DNA of 64,000 nucleotides from an archaeon SCG-AAA382B04 (GTDB lineage: Archaea > Halobacteriota > Methanonatronarchaeia > Methanonatronarchaeales > Methanonatronarchaeaceae). The notes under the pieces are model-generated. The model was not told where the DNA came from and did not search any database. It was given only the letters and a program-made list of their open reading frames with translations. Positions 1 to 7,959 of the stretch are shown one piece after another (position 1 is the first letter of the stretch; each line of letters begins with the position of its first letter). Where the stretch lies: the NCBI GenBank assembly GCA_003034855.1, contig PZKD01000059.1, forward strand, positions 1-64,000, read 5' to 3'. Both the position numbers and the translations under genes were made by a program.

Positions 1-314
1 TATGCTATAAGAATGAGAAGGATATATAAACAAAAAGATTAGTATTTAGTTTCTTCTTGAATGTGTAAAATTTAATATAAGGTGCTCTAGTGGGATTTTG
101 ATCAGAGATTTGCCCGTAAATTTTTGTGGTAAAATAATTTAAGTAGTTCTTATTTATTCAGATGATTATATTTCTACGGGATTCCCTATTAATCTCTATT
201 TTTTGTTTTAGGTTGGAGATTTGGAGTATATTAGTTTTTTTATAGAAATTTTAATTTGAGGTGGATAAAGAACCCTAATGTTTTTTGTGTTTGTATGGAC
301 ATGTATATATTACA

Positions 315-536
315 ATGCCTAAAGTTTCTATTAGAGTTTCAGAGGATCTGAAGAAAAGGATGGAGGAACATAGTGAGATAAATTGGAGTGAAATAGCACG
401 TAATTCTTTCGAGGAAAGGCTTAATAAGATAGATTTAGCTGATAAAATTGCTTCTAAAAGTGATTTAACGAAAGAAGATGTACAAGAGTTGAGTAAAAAA
501 ATTAAAGAGGGAATAGCGGAGAGACATGAACTTTGA
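315..536 (+). CDS. Ribbon-helix-helix antitoxin, VapB-like
   Basis: A 73-residue protein that probably acts as the DNA-binding antitoxin of a VapBC-type toxin-antitoxin pair. The first 40 residues (MPKVSIRVSEDLKKRMEEH and the following helix) have the strand-helix-helix pattern of ribbon-helix-helix repressors. The tail is charged and helical, as expected for the toxin-binding part. I chose the ATG at 315 over an upstream ATG at 285 because the RHH strand begins right there. Its stop overlaps the TTG start of the PIN-domain toxin by four bases (TTGA), so the two were translationally coupled. The family assignment is from pattern only. Since the toxin is frameshifted, the antitoxin may now be an orphan regulator. 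Confidence 0.7.
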   Translation: MPKVSIRVSEDLKKRMEEHSEINWSEIARNSFEERLNKIDLADKIASKSDLTKEDVQELSKKIKEGIAERHEL

Positions 537-938
537 AGCTAGTTATAGATACAAATATTTTGATGTCCTCTTTAATGAAAGAAGGGAAAACTAGAGAAAT
601 CATATTGGGAGGAGAGCATGATTTGTTGTCTCCTGATTTTCTTAGGAGGGAGATTAAGAAACATGAAGATCTTATTTTGGATAAATCAAATTTAAGTCAG
701 GATGAATTTGAAATTTTACTCACTCTTTTATTAGAGGAGATAGAAGTGGTTCATGTTGACGATTATGAGGATAAACTTAGTGAGGTAAGGAAGTGCTTTG
801 CCAGATTCAAAGGATGCTCCCTTTCTTGCTTTAGGAATCGAAGAGGATTGTTCAATTTGGAGCGATGATAAAGACTTTAATGAGCAGAGTATGGTAAATG
901 TGTATTCTACTAAGGATTTAATAAAAAAACTTGATTAA
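533..938 (+). pseudogene. VapC-like PIN-domain toxin, frameshifted
   Basis: The N-terminal part (KLVIDTNILMSSL, with the metal-binding Asp) and about 85 following residues match a PIN-domain ribonuclease of the VapC type, which would cleave RNA. The frame is lost at about position 794. Reading on in the +1 frame from 795 gives ALPDSKDAPFLALGIEEDCS and WSDDKDF, the expected C-terminal acidic motifs of a PIN domain, ending at a stop at 936-938. One extra T between AAG (791-793) and GCT (795-797) explains the break, and it is not in a long homopolymer. The toxin is therefore either inactivated or carries a sequencing error. It starts with TTG overlapping the antitoxin stop. Confidence 0.75.
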
Positions 939-974
939 GAAAAATATGGCCAACATCGCTAGATTAATAGTATT

Positions 975-1088
975 TTTACGTGCAAATCTCGTGTTCAAAT
1001 TGTTTTTAAATTGTTTCTCTATTTTGTGGATGAAGAATTTGTTAATATTATGCTCCAACGGGATTTAGATTCGAGATTTGCACGTAAA
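975..1088. repeat. Perfect 17-bp inverted repeat pair
   Basis: Positions 975-991 (TTTACGTGCAAATCTCG) and 1072-1088 (its exact reverse complement) flank about 80 bp of AT-rich sequence. A degenerate third copy (GATTTGCCCGTAAA) lies near 108-121. The interval between the arms holds no convincing gene. The arms could be the ends of a small non-autonomous mobile element or paired protein-binding sites. No transposase is nearby to decide. Confidence 0.6.
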
Positions 1089-1105
1089 TCTCCTTTTTGG
1101 TGTTT

Positions 1106-1457
1106 TTATGCTGGGGCATTTTTGCCTATGTTTGGTTCGAGGCTGGTGGAGATTTTTGCTAGGGTTGAGAGGGTTTTGTCTGTTCCTTCGAGCTTTGACT
1201 CTATGTCTTGGTAGAAGGCGTTTTCCTGCATGAATGCTTCGAAGTTGTTGTATTTGCCTTTTATGTCCCAGTCTATTTTTTTATTATATCGAAGCTTGGG
1301 ACTCTTGCATACTTAGGGTCATCCGTTGTTCCGTATATGACGAAGTTTTCTTCCGGGTATCCTTGGAGCCTCATCGTGGCCTTTACCTGGTCCAAAAGCC
1401 TTTCAAAGTCGTTGAAGTTATATCCCCTGAGCTTTTCTGCGAGATCTGTGAGGCATA
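1106..1457 (-). pseudogene. Broken gene fragment of unknown function
   Basis: On the minus strand a coherent protein can be read in two pieces. The first runs from about 1457 (LCLTDLAEKLRGYNFNDFER and on, ending VPSFDIIKK) to a stop at an A7 run. The second continues in another frame as IDWDIKGKYNNFEAFMQENA to a stop at 1106-1108. Joined, it gives about 115 residues, rich in C-ending codons unlike the surrounding AT-rich spacer. There is no start codon: two in-frame stops lie just upstream. I do not recognise the family. It is a truncated and frameshifted remnant, consistent with the decayed state of the whole first 1.5 kb. Confidence 0.5.
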
Positions 1458-1620
1458 ATTATTAAATTGTTAATTAGGAATTCTCTATTCACTTTCGTTA
1501 ATTCAGAAGAAAACCTACGAAATAGATGTTAACGGATTTAATGAAGAATTTCGATTTCTCTTTTTAATAAAAAAATAAAAAAGAAAAATTAATACTCTCA
1601 AGTTGATAATATTGTAGGTA

Positions 1621-1881
1621 ATGGGAAGTAAGAGAGGTAAGTGGCGGATTTTCTTTGATATAATGGATGTCTTGGTCAAGGAAGAGGAAATTAAAAGGAC
1701 TAGGTTAATGCAGAGATCAACCCTGGACTGGAACAGCTTCAAGAAATACTTTGATTTTTTATTAGAAAATGATTTAGTGGTAACTAAAGATGGAACTGAA
1801 AACGTTTATAAGTTAAGTGAAGAAGGAAAAAATGTATATCAGAATCTAAGAGAAGTTAAAAAAGTTTTTGAAGTCAAATAG
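1621..1881 (+). CDS. Winged helix-turn-helix protein, HTH_45/SSO10a-like
   Basis: An 86-residue basic protein with the layout of small archaeal winged-helix DNA-binding proteins. Residues 4-20 form a first helix (WRIFFDIMDVLVKEEE), 27-55 form the helix-turn-helix (STLDWNSFKKYFDFLLENDL), and 56-70 form a wing strand (VVTKDGTENVYKLSEEG). A C-terminal helix (residues 70-86) could form the antiparallel coiled-coil dimer typical of this group. It probably acts as a local transcription regulator or chromatin-type binder, target unknown. It faces another small winged-helix gene, with only 23 bp between the two stop codons. Confidence 0.7.
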   Translation: MGSKRGKWRIFFDIMDVLVKEEEIKRTRLMQRSTLDWNSFKKYFDFLLENDLVVTKDGTENVYKLSEEGKNVYQNLREVKKVFEVK

Positions 1882-1904
1882 GAACGTGAACTAATAAATA
1901 AAAA

Positions 1905-2129
1905 TTAATATTTATTTAAATCTAGGATTTTTTTACCTAACTTAGTTAGTTTTATTTCCTCTTTTTCATTGAGTTTGATGACTTTGATTTCTAGGAGAGC
2001 ATCAAATATTTTATTTGTTTCGGCTTTTCCTAGTTTATGGTTTTTCAATACTTTTTTTACTATCTTGGTTTCATGCCATTCGCCATCAACTAGTGGATTC
2101 AAGACCTTGTCTATTAACTTTAAGTTCAT
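1905..2129 (-). CDS. Small winged-helix protein
   Basis: A 74-residue lysine-rich protein. An N-terminal helix (LKLIDKVLNPLVDGEW) is followed by a helix-turn-helix (residues about 22-45, KKVLKNHKLGKAETNKIFDA), then a strand pair (VIKLNEKEEIKLTKLGKKIL) that fits a wing. This is the usual shape of short archaeal wHTH regulators, but no family can be named from sequence alone. It is convergent with the winged-helix gene at 1621-1881 and divergent from the exported-protein gene at 2373. It could therefore regulate either itself or the exported-protein module across the 240-bp AT-rich gap. That link is inference. Confidence 0.6.
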   Translation of the reverse strand: MNLKLIDKVLNPLVDGEWHETKIVKKVLKNHKLGKAETNKIFDALLEIKVIKLNEKEEIKLTKLGKKILDLNKY

Positions 2130-2372
2130 TATTTATCTCCTTTGTACATTGCTTTTTGCTTTCTTTAGTTGGTTTTATAGATTAGGTATAAATTGATTTG
2201 TTTTAATATATAGTGATAAGGTGTTTTTATATGGTCTTAAGAAACCTTTTTAAACAATATTTTTTATAAAGATATTTATAAAGGGTTTTTATTAAATATT
2301 GATAGTTTTCTTACATTTTTATATAAAATAAAATATATTTATGTATTATAAAACTAAAAGGAGAATAATAAA
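2130..2372. promoter_or_regulatory. AT-rich promoter region of exported-protein module
   Basis: A 243-bp gene-free stretch, very AT-rich, with several TATA-like runs (TTTATAAAG near 2272-2282, and further TATA-like runs downstream to 2350). A clear ribosome binding site (AAAGGAGAATAATAAA) lies just before the ATG at 2373. The divergent small wHTH gene starts on its left side, so it is the likely shared regulatory region. Which TATA run is used cannot be decided here. Confidence 0.35.
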
Positions 2373-3104
2373 ATGAATAAATCAAATAAAAGAAAGTATT
2401 TAAGTATTTTATTGGCTGTTGGAGTTGTAATAGCTTTAACAGTAGTAATAACAGGGTTTGGTACACTAGCACAGTTTACCGACACACACAATGATAACTC
2501 AGACGCATCATACGCAGGGTCCGTTGACCTAAAACTAAACGGAGAAGACAAAGACGTAAAAGCATTCATAAGAGGAGAAAACCTAAAGCCTGGAGACACA
2601 CATAACATAGGAACAGTTACAGTTAGCAACGACGGTTCAGTTGAAGCAACATTAATTATGAAAATAATTAACCCAATGAGCTATGAAAACGGCAGAACCA
2701 GTGCAGAAAAAGCAGCTGGAGATCCAGCAGGACAAGAATACGACCCAACATCAATTGATCAAAATGGAGGAGACGGAGAACTCTGGGACCAACTCCAAAT
2801 GGAAATATACGTTGACCTCAACAAAGATGGACAACTGCAATACAATGAACGCATAAAAACATACCAATACTTAGACATGACAGACAGCTATAAATTACCC
2901 CTAAACACTAATCTCTTGAGTTCCACGAACCACGTTCCTGCAGAAACATATGACTTAGAAGAAGGTGAAGAAATAGACATAGGAATCGTAATAAAATTCA
3001 TAGATGACAGCAGCTTTTGGGGAAGTCAAAGTGACCTAAAGAACAATCATGCAATGACAGATGACGCAAAATTCACAACTGTATTCGACCTGGTACAAAA
3101 ATAA
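2373..3104 (+). CDS. TasA/camelysin-like exported protein (SipW substrate)
   Basis: A 243-residue secreted acidic protein. Residues 9-30 form one hydrophobic segment, followed by GTLAQFTDTHNDN, the signal-peptide style of SipW-dependent substrates such as TasA and camelysin (cleavage expected near residue 33). The rest is a beta-rich domain with VDLKLNGED, then GDTHNIGTVTVSNDGS, and a C-terminal DIGIVIKF strand, all typical of the TasA fold. In bacteria these proteins form surface fibres. In archaea related genes are often called by-products of SipW clusters, with unclear function. A strong ribosome binding site precedes the ATG. The next two genes are its probable signal peptidase and a DUF5305 partner. 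Codons are more C-rich than in the flanks. Confidence 0.7.
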   Translation: MNKSNKRKYLSILLAVGVVIALTVVITGFGTLAQFTDTHNDNSDASYAGSVDLKLNGEDKDVKAFIRGENLKPGDTHNIGTVTVSNDGSVEATLIMKIINPMSYENGRTSAEKAAGDPAGQEYDPTSIDQNGGDGELWDQLQMEIYVDLNKDGQLQYNERIKTYQYLDMTDSYKLPLNTNLLSSTNHVPAETYDLEEGEEIDIGIVIKFIDDSSFWGSQSDLKNNHAMTDDAKFTTVFDLVQK

Positions 3105-3127
3105 AATAAAGAAAACATTAATAAATT

Positions 3128-3163
3128 AAATAGTTTAGAGCTTAATTGCGCTCTAAACTATTT
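3128..3163. terminator. Perfect 14-bp stem-loop after the TasA-like gene
   Basis: Positions 3128-3141 (AAATAGTTTAGAGC) pair perfectly with 3150-3163, leaving an 8-nt loop, 24 bases after the stop of the TasA-like gene. Archaea mostly terminate on T-runs without hairpins. A stem of this quality between a structural gene and its processing enzyme may therefore be an mRNA-stabilising or processing element that lets the substrate be made in excess. The structure is seen directly; the role is inferred. Confidence 0.6.
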
Positions 3164-3386
3164 TAGAAATTTATTAAAATCAATAAAGATATAAAAATAA
3201 ATTAAAAAACCAAATAAGTGGTTATAAGTCGGTAATAAAATTTAAAATTATGAATAAGTTAATAAAGAAATTTAAAAAACCCCATAAAACGTAAATTTGT
3301 TCCTTAAAGATCCTTGGTAGTACTTATTAGAGGTTTAGTGTTGAATCAAGGTTCAAAGAAAGAGAAGATAAGGGAGTTGATAATAA

Positions 3387-4487
3387 ATGAAAAGAGAGTT
3401 AGTTGGAAATAAAGAAAAGAAGGTTATTAAAAGAATTGGTTTAGTATTTGTCTTGTCTGTGTGTTTAGTTTTGTTTTTACCGAACCTATTGCAAGTTTCT
3501 CCTGGCCTTATAGGTGCAGATAAGAGTTATACAGTGATAGGGGGGAGTATGGAGCCAACGATAAAACCAGGAGACGTTGTCTTTACAAAACAAACTGACT
3601 TAAGTGAAATAGAGGTAGGGGACATCTTAACAGTTCAGACAGAATCCAGTTTGTACACTCATCGCCTAATAGAAATAAAGGAAAACGGAGAAAAAGCTTT
3701 ATTACAGCTAAAAGGTGACGGAAACGAAGCTAAGGACCCCTGGTTGGTGGAGGAAAAAGACATAATTGGAAAAGCTTCCCTGGTTCTGCCACTAGGATTC
3801 TTTAACACACCAATAGGTTACTTGACAATCATAGTTTTTCCCTTAATCTTTATCTTGATACATCAAATAAACAAAGCAATCTTAACTAGCAACGAAAACT
3901 CAATGAAAAACAGAAAAAACAAAAGAACAAGAAAAAACCAAAATAAGAAAAAACATGTTCTTGATGTCTTTTCAATCTCATTGATGGTCATAGTTTTGTT
4001 AGGAGCAATATTGGTTGCTTCTCCATTAGTACTCAGCACCCAATCCAAGTTCACTGACTCAACACAGACCAAAGGAAACGCAGAAGCAGGAACTTGGAAA
4101 ACAAGTTCACAAATAACACTGGCATCAAACGCTACTGAAGTACCCAAGCTTTCCCACGTAACGGTCTCTGGAGAAATAAACCCAAATCCTGGAGAAGTAC
4201 CCGTTAAGATAAAGGCTTATTTAAGGCTCGCTAACTTCAGCAACTCCAATCAACTACCCTTGATAGAGGAACACACAGTATACACAAACAACAATGGTTA
4301 CTTTAGCAAGGAACTATGGATAAAGAACTCCCTAGTGGTGGAAGCAAGTTGGGAGGGAAAACCAACTCTAGATGCTTCAACATCTAGCACAGTAGAGATA
4401 GCAGTTATTCCTCCCTCAATCGAGCCACCAGTAACTCCACCACATCCCCCAGCACCCTATGAAGCCTCAGGAAGTGATCTCCAATGA
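3387..4487 (+). CDS. SipW-type signal peptidase I fused to a second surface domain
   Basis: A membrane protease with an extra half. Residues 17-40 are a transmembrane helix. The catalytic serine is S54 in GGSMEPTI and the paired histidine is H92 in YTHRLIEI, the Ser-His form found in archaeal, eukaryotic ER and SipW enzymes. GDGNEAKD at 110-117 is the third box. A second helix spans about 137-160. A very basic linker (173-190) then leads to a third helix (191-217) followed by TQSKFTDS, which closely resembles a SipW-type signal region. A beta-rich, proline-ending domain follows to residue 366. Usual SipW proteins stop near residue 190, so this looks like enzyme plus a built-in substrate-like domain. 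The stop overlaps the next gene by four bases. Confidence 0.8.
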   Translation: MKRELVGNKEKKVIKRIGLVFVLSVCLVLFLPNLLQVSPGLIGADKSYTVIGGSMEPTIKPGDVVFTKQTDLSEIEVGDILTVQTESSLYTHRLIEIKENGEKALLQLKGDGNEAKDPWLVEEKDIIGKASLVLPLGFFNTPIGYLTIIVFPLIFILIHQINKAILTSNENSMKNRKNKRTRKNQNKKKHVLDVFSISLMVIVLLGAILVASPLVLSTQSKFTDSTQTKGNAEAGTWKTSSQITLASNATEVPKLSHVTVSGEINPNPGEVPVKIKAYLRLANFSNSNQLPLIEEHTVYTNNNGYFSKELWIKNSLVVEASWEGKPTLDASTSSTVEIAVIPPSIEPPVTPPHPPAPYEASGSDLQ

Positions 4488-5512
4488 ACCTTAGGAATTG
4501 GAAAACCTTTGCATTAGTTGCAACGATAGCTATTATCTTTGTTGGATTAGGTGTAGTCACAACTAGAGGAATTGAGACTCAAGAGATTCAGGAAGAATTG
4601 GTGCTCGCTTATGAGAAAGAACTAATAAGTAGTTACACTTCTGAGGTGGAGCCCTCAATACTTTATGAAGGCACTGTTGTCTCTGATGATAGACTTTATT
4701 TGACGCTGACTAAGCAAATAGACGTTAACTTAACTTATTCTTTCTCAACCAACCGGGAATTTAGAATAAATAATAGTTATATAACCAGAACTGTGTTGGA
4801 GAACGCAGATGAGGAATATGGTTGGGAAAAAGATATCTCAAATAATATAACACAAACCGTCAGAGAAGAAGAACAAGATAATGTAACTACACTTGAATTT
4901 GATTTTAGCTACGATATTAGGGAAATTGAAGAGGTTGTCGAGGCTATAGAAGATGACACGGGATTAAACTACCCTAAGTATGTTATTAAGACAGAGGTAG
5001 GTATAAGGACATTGAATACAACCAAGGAAGGAAGTGATGTAATTATAGATGAAGCATTATCTGAGGGAGTTGTGATTAGTTGGGAACAATGGGGGTTTAA
5101 AGATGATAAAAGAGTTGGAATCATAGAAATCACGACATCGATGTCAAGAACCCAGGAAACTATAAATAAGGAAGTAATAGTTGAGAAAAAAAATAATAAG
5201 TTCCTGAAATCCGCGATGCCATTCACTTTCTTGGTTACATTGTTTACTGGAGCCTTTGCTACAAGATGGAGATATAAGAAGGATAAGGAGGTCATTAATG
5301 CGTTATCAGAGGCTCAGAGAATCTTAAGGGATAACCATGTATTGGAATCAAAAAACATGTTCAGCGGAAAAAAACAGGAATTAAGTAATTTTAGAGACCT
5401 AAAGAATTTATCAGATGATTATTACCTAGAAATATTCCATACAAAGGATCAAAACAAAGATATTTTTTATTGTATCGATCAAAATGTAGTTTATTTCTAC
5501 CAAACAAAATAA
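4484..5512 (+). CDS. DUF5305-like membrane protein
   Basis: A 342-residue protein with an N-terminal membrane segment (residues 9-27) and a large outside domain of about 210 residues. The outside domain is rich in charged residues and Asn-x-Ser/Thr sites. A second membrane segment (about 238-258, MPFTFLVTLFTGAF) and a cytoplasmic tail of about 85 residues follow. This topology and its position right after a SipW-type peptidase (ATGA overlap) fit the DUF5305 family, which in haloarchaea is repeatedly coded beside SipW/TasA-like genes. Its biochemical role is unknown; a scaffold or chaperone for export is a guess. The family call rests on topology and context. Confidence 0.6.
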   Translation: MNLRNWKTFALVATIAIIFVGLGVVTTRGIETQEIQEELVLAYEKELISSYTSEVEPSILYEGTVVSDDRLYLTLTKQIDVNLTYSFSTNREFRINNSYITRTVLENADEEYGWEKDISNNITQTVREEEQDNVTTLEFDFSYDIREIEEVVEAIEDDTGLNYPKYVIKTEVGIRTLNTTKEGSDVIIDEALSEGVVISWEQWGFKDDKRVGIIEITTSMSRTQETINKEVIVEKKNNKFLKSAMPFTFLVTLFTGAFATRWRYKKDKEVINALSEAQRILRDNHVLESKNMFSGKKQELSNFRDLKNLSDDYYLEIFHTKDQNKDIFYCIDQNVVYFYQTK

Positions 5513-5870
5513 ACACATCCCTAGTTTTATTTTTTCACATATTGTTTTAAATGCTTTGAATTGATTATAAACTATTAAATTTTCTTTATTAGTTATTTAT
5601 TTGTTTTAAAGGAAATTTTAGGTATTAAAATTGTAGATATATGTCCAGAAAATATTTAATTACATTAATAAAATATTAATTGGGTTTTTGTTCAGTATAA
5701 TTCTTTGATTTACTAGTAAATTGTTGTGATAATTTTTTTTTTTTTATCTTTGGGATCTACAAATTTTTTTTAAAATACTAGTTAAAAAAAGAAAAAAACA
5801 AGTTAAAGATTCTTCGATTAAAATTTGTAAATTTTTGAAATAGGAAAGAGAATTAAACCCTTTTTTTAAA
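5513..5870. other. AT-rich spacer with long T-run
   Basis: About 360 bp without a convincing gene on either strand. A T-run of more than a dozen bases near 5736-5750 would act as an archaeal intrinsic terminator for plus-strand transcripts from the export module. I see no repeats or RNA genes in it. Confidence 0.4.
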
Positions 5871-5945
5871 TGCTCCGACGGGGATTTGAACCCCGGTCTT
5901 CGGCTCGAAAAGCCGAAATGATTGGCCGGACTACACTATCGGAGC
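5871..5945 (-). tRNA. tRNA-Glu(TTC)
   Basis: Read on the minus strand the gene starts GCTCCGA and ends TCGGAGC plus discriminator A at 5871, giving a 7-bp acceptor stem. The anticodon stem TTCGGC/GCCGAA encloses a loop with anticodon TTC (reads GAA/GAG). The T arm is CCGGGGTTCAAATCCCCG. No intron; CCA is not encoded. A plain housekeeping tRNA. Confidence 0.95.
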
Positions 5946-5999
5946 AATAAGCAAAAGAAACAAAATGGTTTAATTGGAATTCTTATTAATATTTATGGT

Positions 6000-6541
6000 T
6001 TATCTGTATGAATTATAGACATCGTCTTTGTTAAGGATTTTTTTGAACTCCTGGGTTAGTTGCTCTTGTTCCTCTTCAAAATTTCCTTTAAGGTTTTTAA
6101 CCGGCTTTGGCGAAGCATTTCTTGAATGACTCATCGCACCTCTTATGTTAATACCTAAAGCATCTAAAACATTTTTGAAAAGACTAGCTGGATCTTTAAA
6201 TGTTTTGTTTTTAACCAATCTTTCCGCTTTTCTCTTTCTAGACTTTTTTTTTTTATCTTATCTGGTAAGACACCAAAGATAGAATTATTTTCTTCTTCAA
6301 AATTCTTTTTTAAATCATCATCGACATTTTTTGTTAGTTTGGTTCCAACTCCTTTTTGGGTATATGGGTTTTTGTTATAACTCTTAAATTGATATAGTCC
6401 TACATCTGGATGGCCAAGGAACCAGTCATTTCCAAAATCATTATGTTTTCCTTTTCCAGCCCACCATTTGTCTTTATTATCTACCTTTTTACCTTCTTGC
6501 TTAATCTCGTTAACTATCTCTTCTAGGTCATGGATTTTCAT
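6000..6541 (-). pseudogene. Hypothetical protein, split by a poly-A frameshift
   Basis: The reading starts at the ATG at 6541 (MKIHDLEEIVNEIKQEGKK) and runs about 100 residues, including DKWWAGKGKHNDFGNDWF and LGHPDVGLYQFKSYNKN. It breaks at a run of eleven T on the plus strand (6244-6254). With one more base in that run the protein continues as KSRKRKAERLVKNKTFKDPA and ends NKDDVYNSYR at 6000, about 180 residues in all. An 11-base homopolymer is a common place for sequencing error, so the gene may be intact in the cell. I do not recognise the family. The tryptophan- and glycine-rich first half suggests a compact folded domain. It is divergent from malic enzyme. Confidence 0.55.
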
Positions 6542-6642
6542 TTTGCTTATTGTGTTTGGTGGTTTATTTAAGAAAAAACTTACTTGTTCACCACTATAAT
6601 TTAGGGAATTAGAAGATAATAAGAATGAGAGCGTTTTAGACC

Positions 6643-7920
6643 ATGAATGAGTTGAAAAAAAAGGCATTAGAATACAATGAAGGCGGAAAGATTAGCGTAG
6701 AAAGCAAAGTTAGTTTGAAGAATCAAAGGGATTTAAGTCTTGCATATACTCCTGGAGTTGCTGAACCATCAAGGAAAATTGCAGAGGATGAGGAAAGGGT
6801 TTATGATTATACCTCTAAAGGAAACACAGTTGCTGTTGTGAGTGATGGATCAGCTGTGTTAGGGTTAGGTAATATTGGTGGAGAAGCTTCTCTTCCTGTT
6901 ATGGAGGGAAAGTCAGTTCTTTTTAAGCTTTTTGCGGGAATTGACGCATTTCCAATTTGCTTAGATAAACAAGAAGAGAGTCAAATAACTAAAATAACTC
7001 AATCAATAGAACCAAGTTTTGGGGGAATTAATTTAGAGGATATCACGGCTCCAAAATGCTTTAAGATAGAAGAAGAATTGAAAAAAACTATGAATATTCC
7101 GGTTTTCCATGATGACCAACATGGAACTGCAATAATTGTGTTAGGAGCTATTATTAACTCATTGAAATTATTAAATAAAAAAATTGGAGAAGTAAAAGCC
7201 ATAATAAGTGGAGCAGGAGCTTCAGGAATAGCAATAGCTAAAATATTAAAAAATGCAGGGATAGGAGAATTATTACTAGTTGATAGTGAAGGAATAATCT
7301 ATCCACAGAGGAAAAACAACATGAATCCATATAAAAAAGAAATAGCAAAAAAAACCAACCCAGAAAACATTCAAGGAGATTTAGAAACCGCAATGAAGGA
7401 TTCAGACATATTTATTGGTGTTTCAGCACCTAACATAGTCTCCAAAGATATGGTTAAAAAGATGAAAGAAGAATCAATTGTTTTTGCCATGGCAAATCCT
7501 GAACCTGAGATTTTTCCAGACAAAGTAAAAGAAGCAGGAGCTCAAATAGTTGGCTCCGGTCGATCAGACTACCCAAACCAAGTTAATAATGTTTTAGGGT
7601 TTCCAGGAATATTCAGAGGAGCACTAGACATCAGAGCCTCCGACATAAATGAAGAAATGAAAATTGCCGCTGCAGAAGCATTAGCAGAACTAGCAAGAAA
7701 AAAAATCCCAAAAGAAGTGAAAGAAGCCTATCCTGATGAGAATCTCAACGGCTTTAATTTTGACTATGTAATCCCCAAACCACTTGATGCTAGAGTAGTT
7801 CCAGAAGTTGCTAAGGCTGTTGCCGAAGCAGGAATAAAATCAGGAGTGGCTAGGAAGAAAGTTTCTCCTAACGAAGTGAAAGAAAAAACCAAAGAGGTAG
7901 TAAGTAAGATTAATTCGTAA
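6643..7920 (+). CDS. maeB: Malic enzyme, NAD(P)-dependent (maeB-type)
   Basis: A 425-residue decarboxylating malate dehydrogenase (L-malate + NAD(P)+ to pyruvate + CO2 + NAD(P)H). The malic-enzyme N domain shows the catalytic Tyr35 in YTPGVAEPS, Lys90 in VMEGKSVLF, and metal ligands in INLEDITAP (130-137) and FHDDQHGTA (156-163). A Rossmann fold with SGAGASGIAIAK (189-200) binds the cofactor. The length is that of the short bacterial/archaeal form without a phosphotransacetylase domain. The ATG at 6643 directly precedes the conserved start. In an archaeon using acetate or pyruvate it links C4 acids with pyruvate and supplies reducing power. It is followed 40 bp later by phosphoglycerate kinase, suggesting a central carbon metabolism pair. 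Confidence 0.95.
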   Translation: MNELKKKALEYNEGGKISVESKVSLKNQRDLSLAYTPGVAEPSRKIAEDEERVYDYTSKGNTVAVVSDGSAVLGLGNIGGEASLPVMEGKSVLFKLFAGIDAFPICLDKQEESQITKITQSIEPSFGGINLEDITAPKCFKIEEELKKTMNIPVFHDDQHGTAIIVLGAIINSLKLLNKKIGEVKAIISGAGASGIAIAKILKNAGIGELLLVDSEGIIYPQRKNNMNPYKKEIAKKTNPENIQGDLETAMKDSDIFIGVSAPNIVSKDMVKKMKEESIVFAMANPEPEIFPDKVKEAGAQIVGSGRSDYPNQVNNVLGFPGIFRGALDIRASDINEEMKIAAAEALAELARKKIPKEVKEAYPDENLNGFNFDYVIPKPLDARVVPEVAKAVAEAGIKSGVARKKVSPNEVKEKTKEVVSKINS

Positions 7921-7959
7921 TAAACTAAAGATTATTTTAAGTAGCTTCAATTTTAGTAA

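Noticed and set aside
1011-1465. Several plus-strand open frames of 67-85 codons
   Set aside because: They are Cys/Phe-rich shadows. The minus strand at 1106-1457 carries a more plausible, broken protein, and none has a ribosome binding site.
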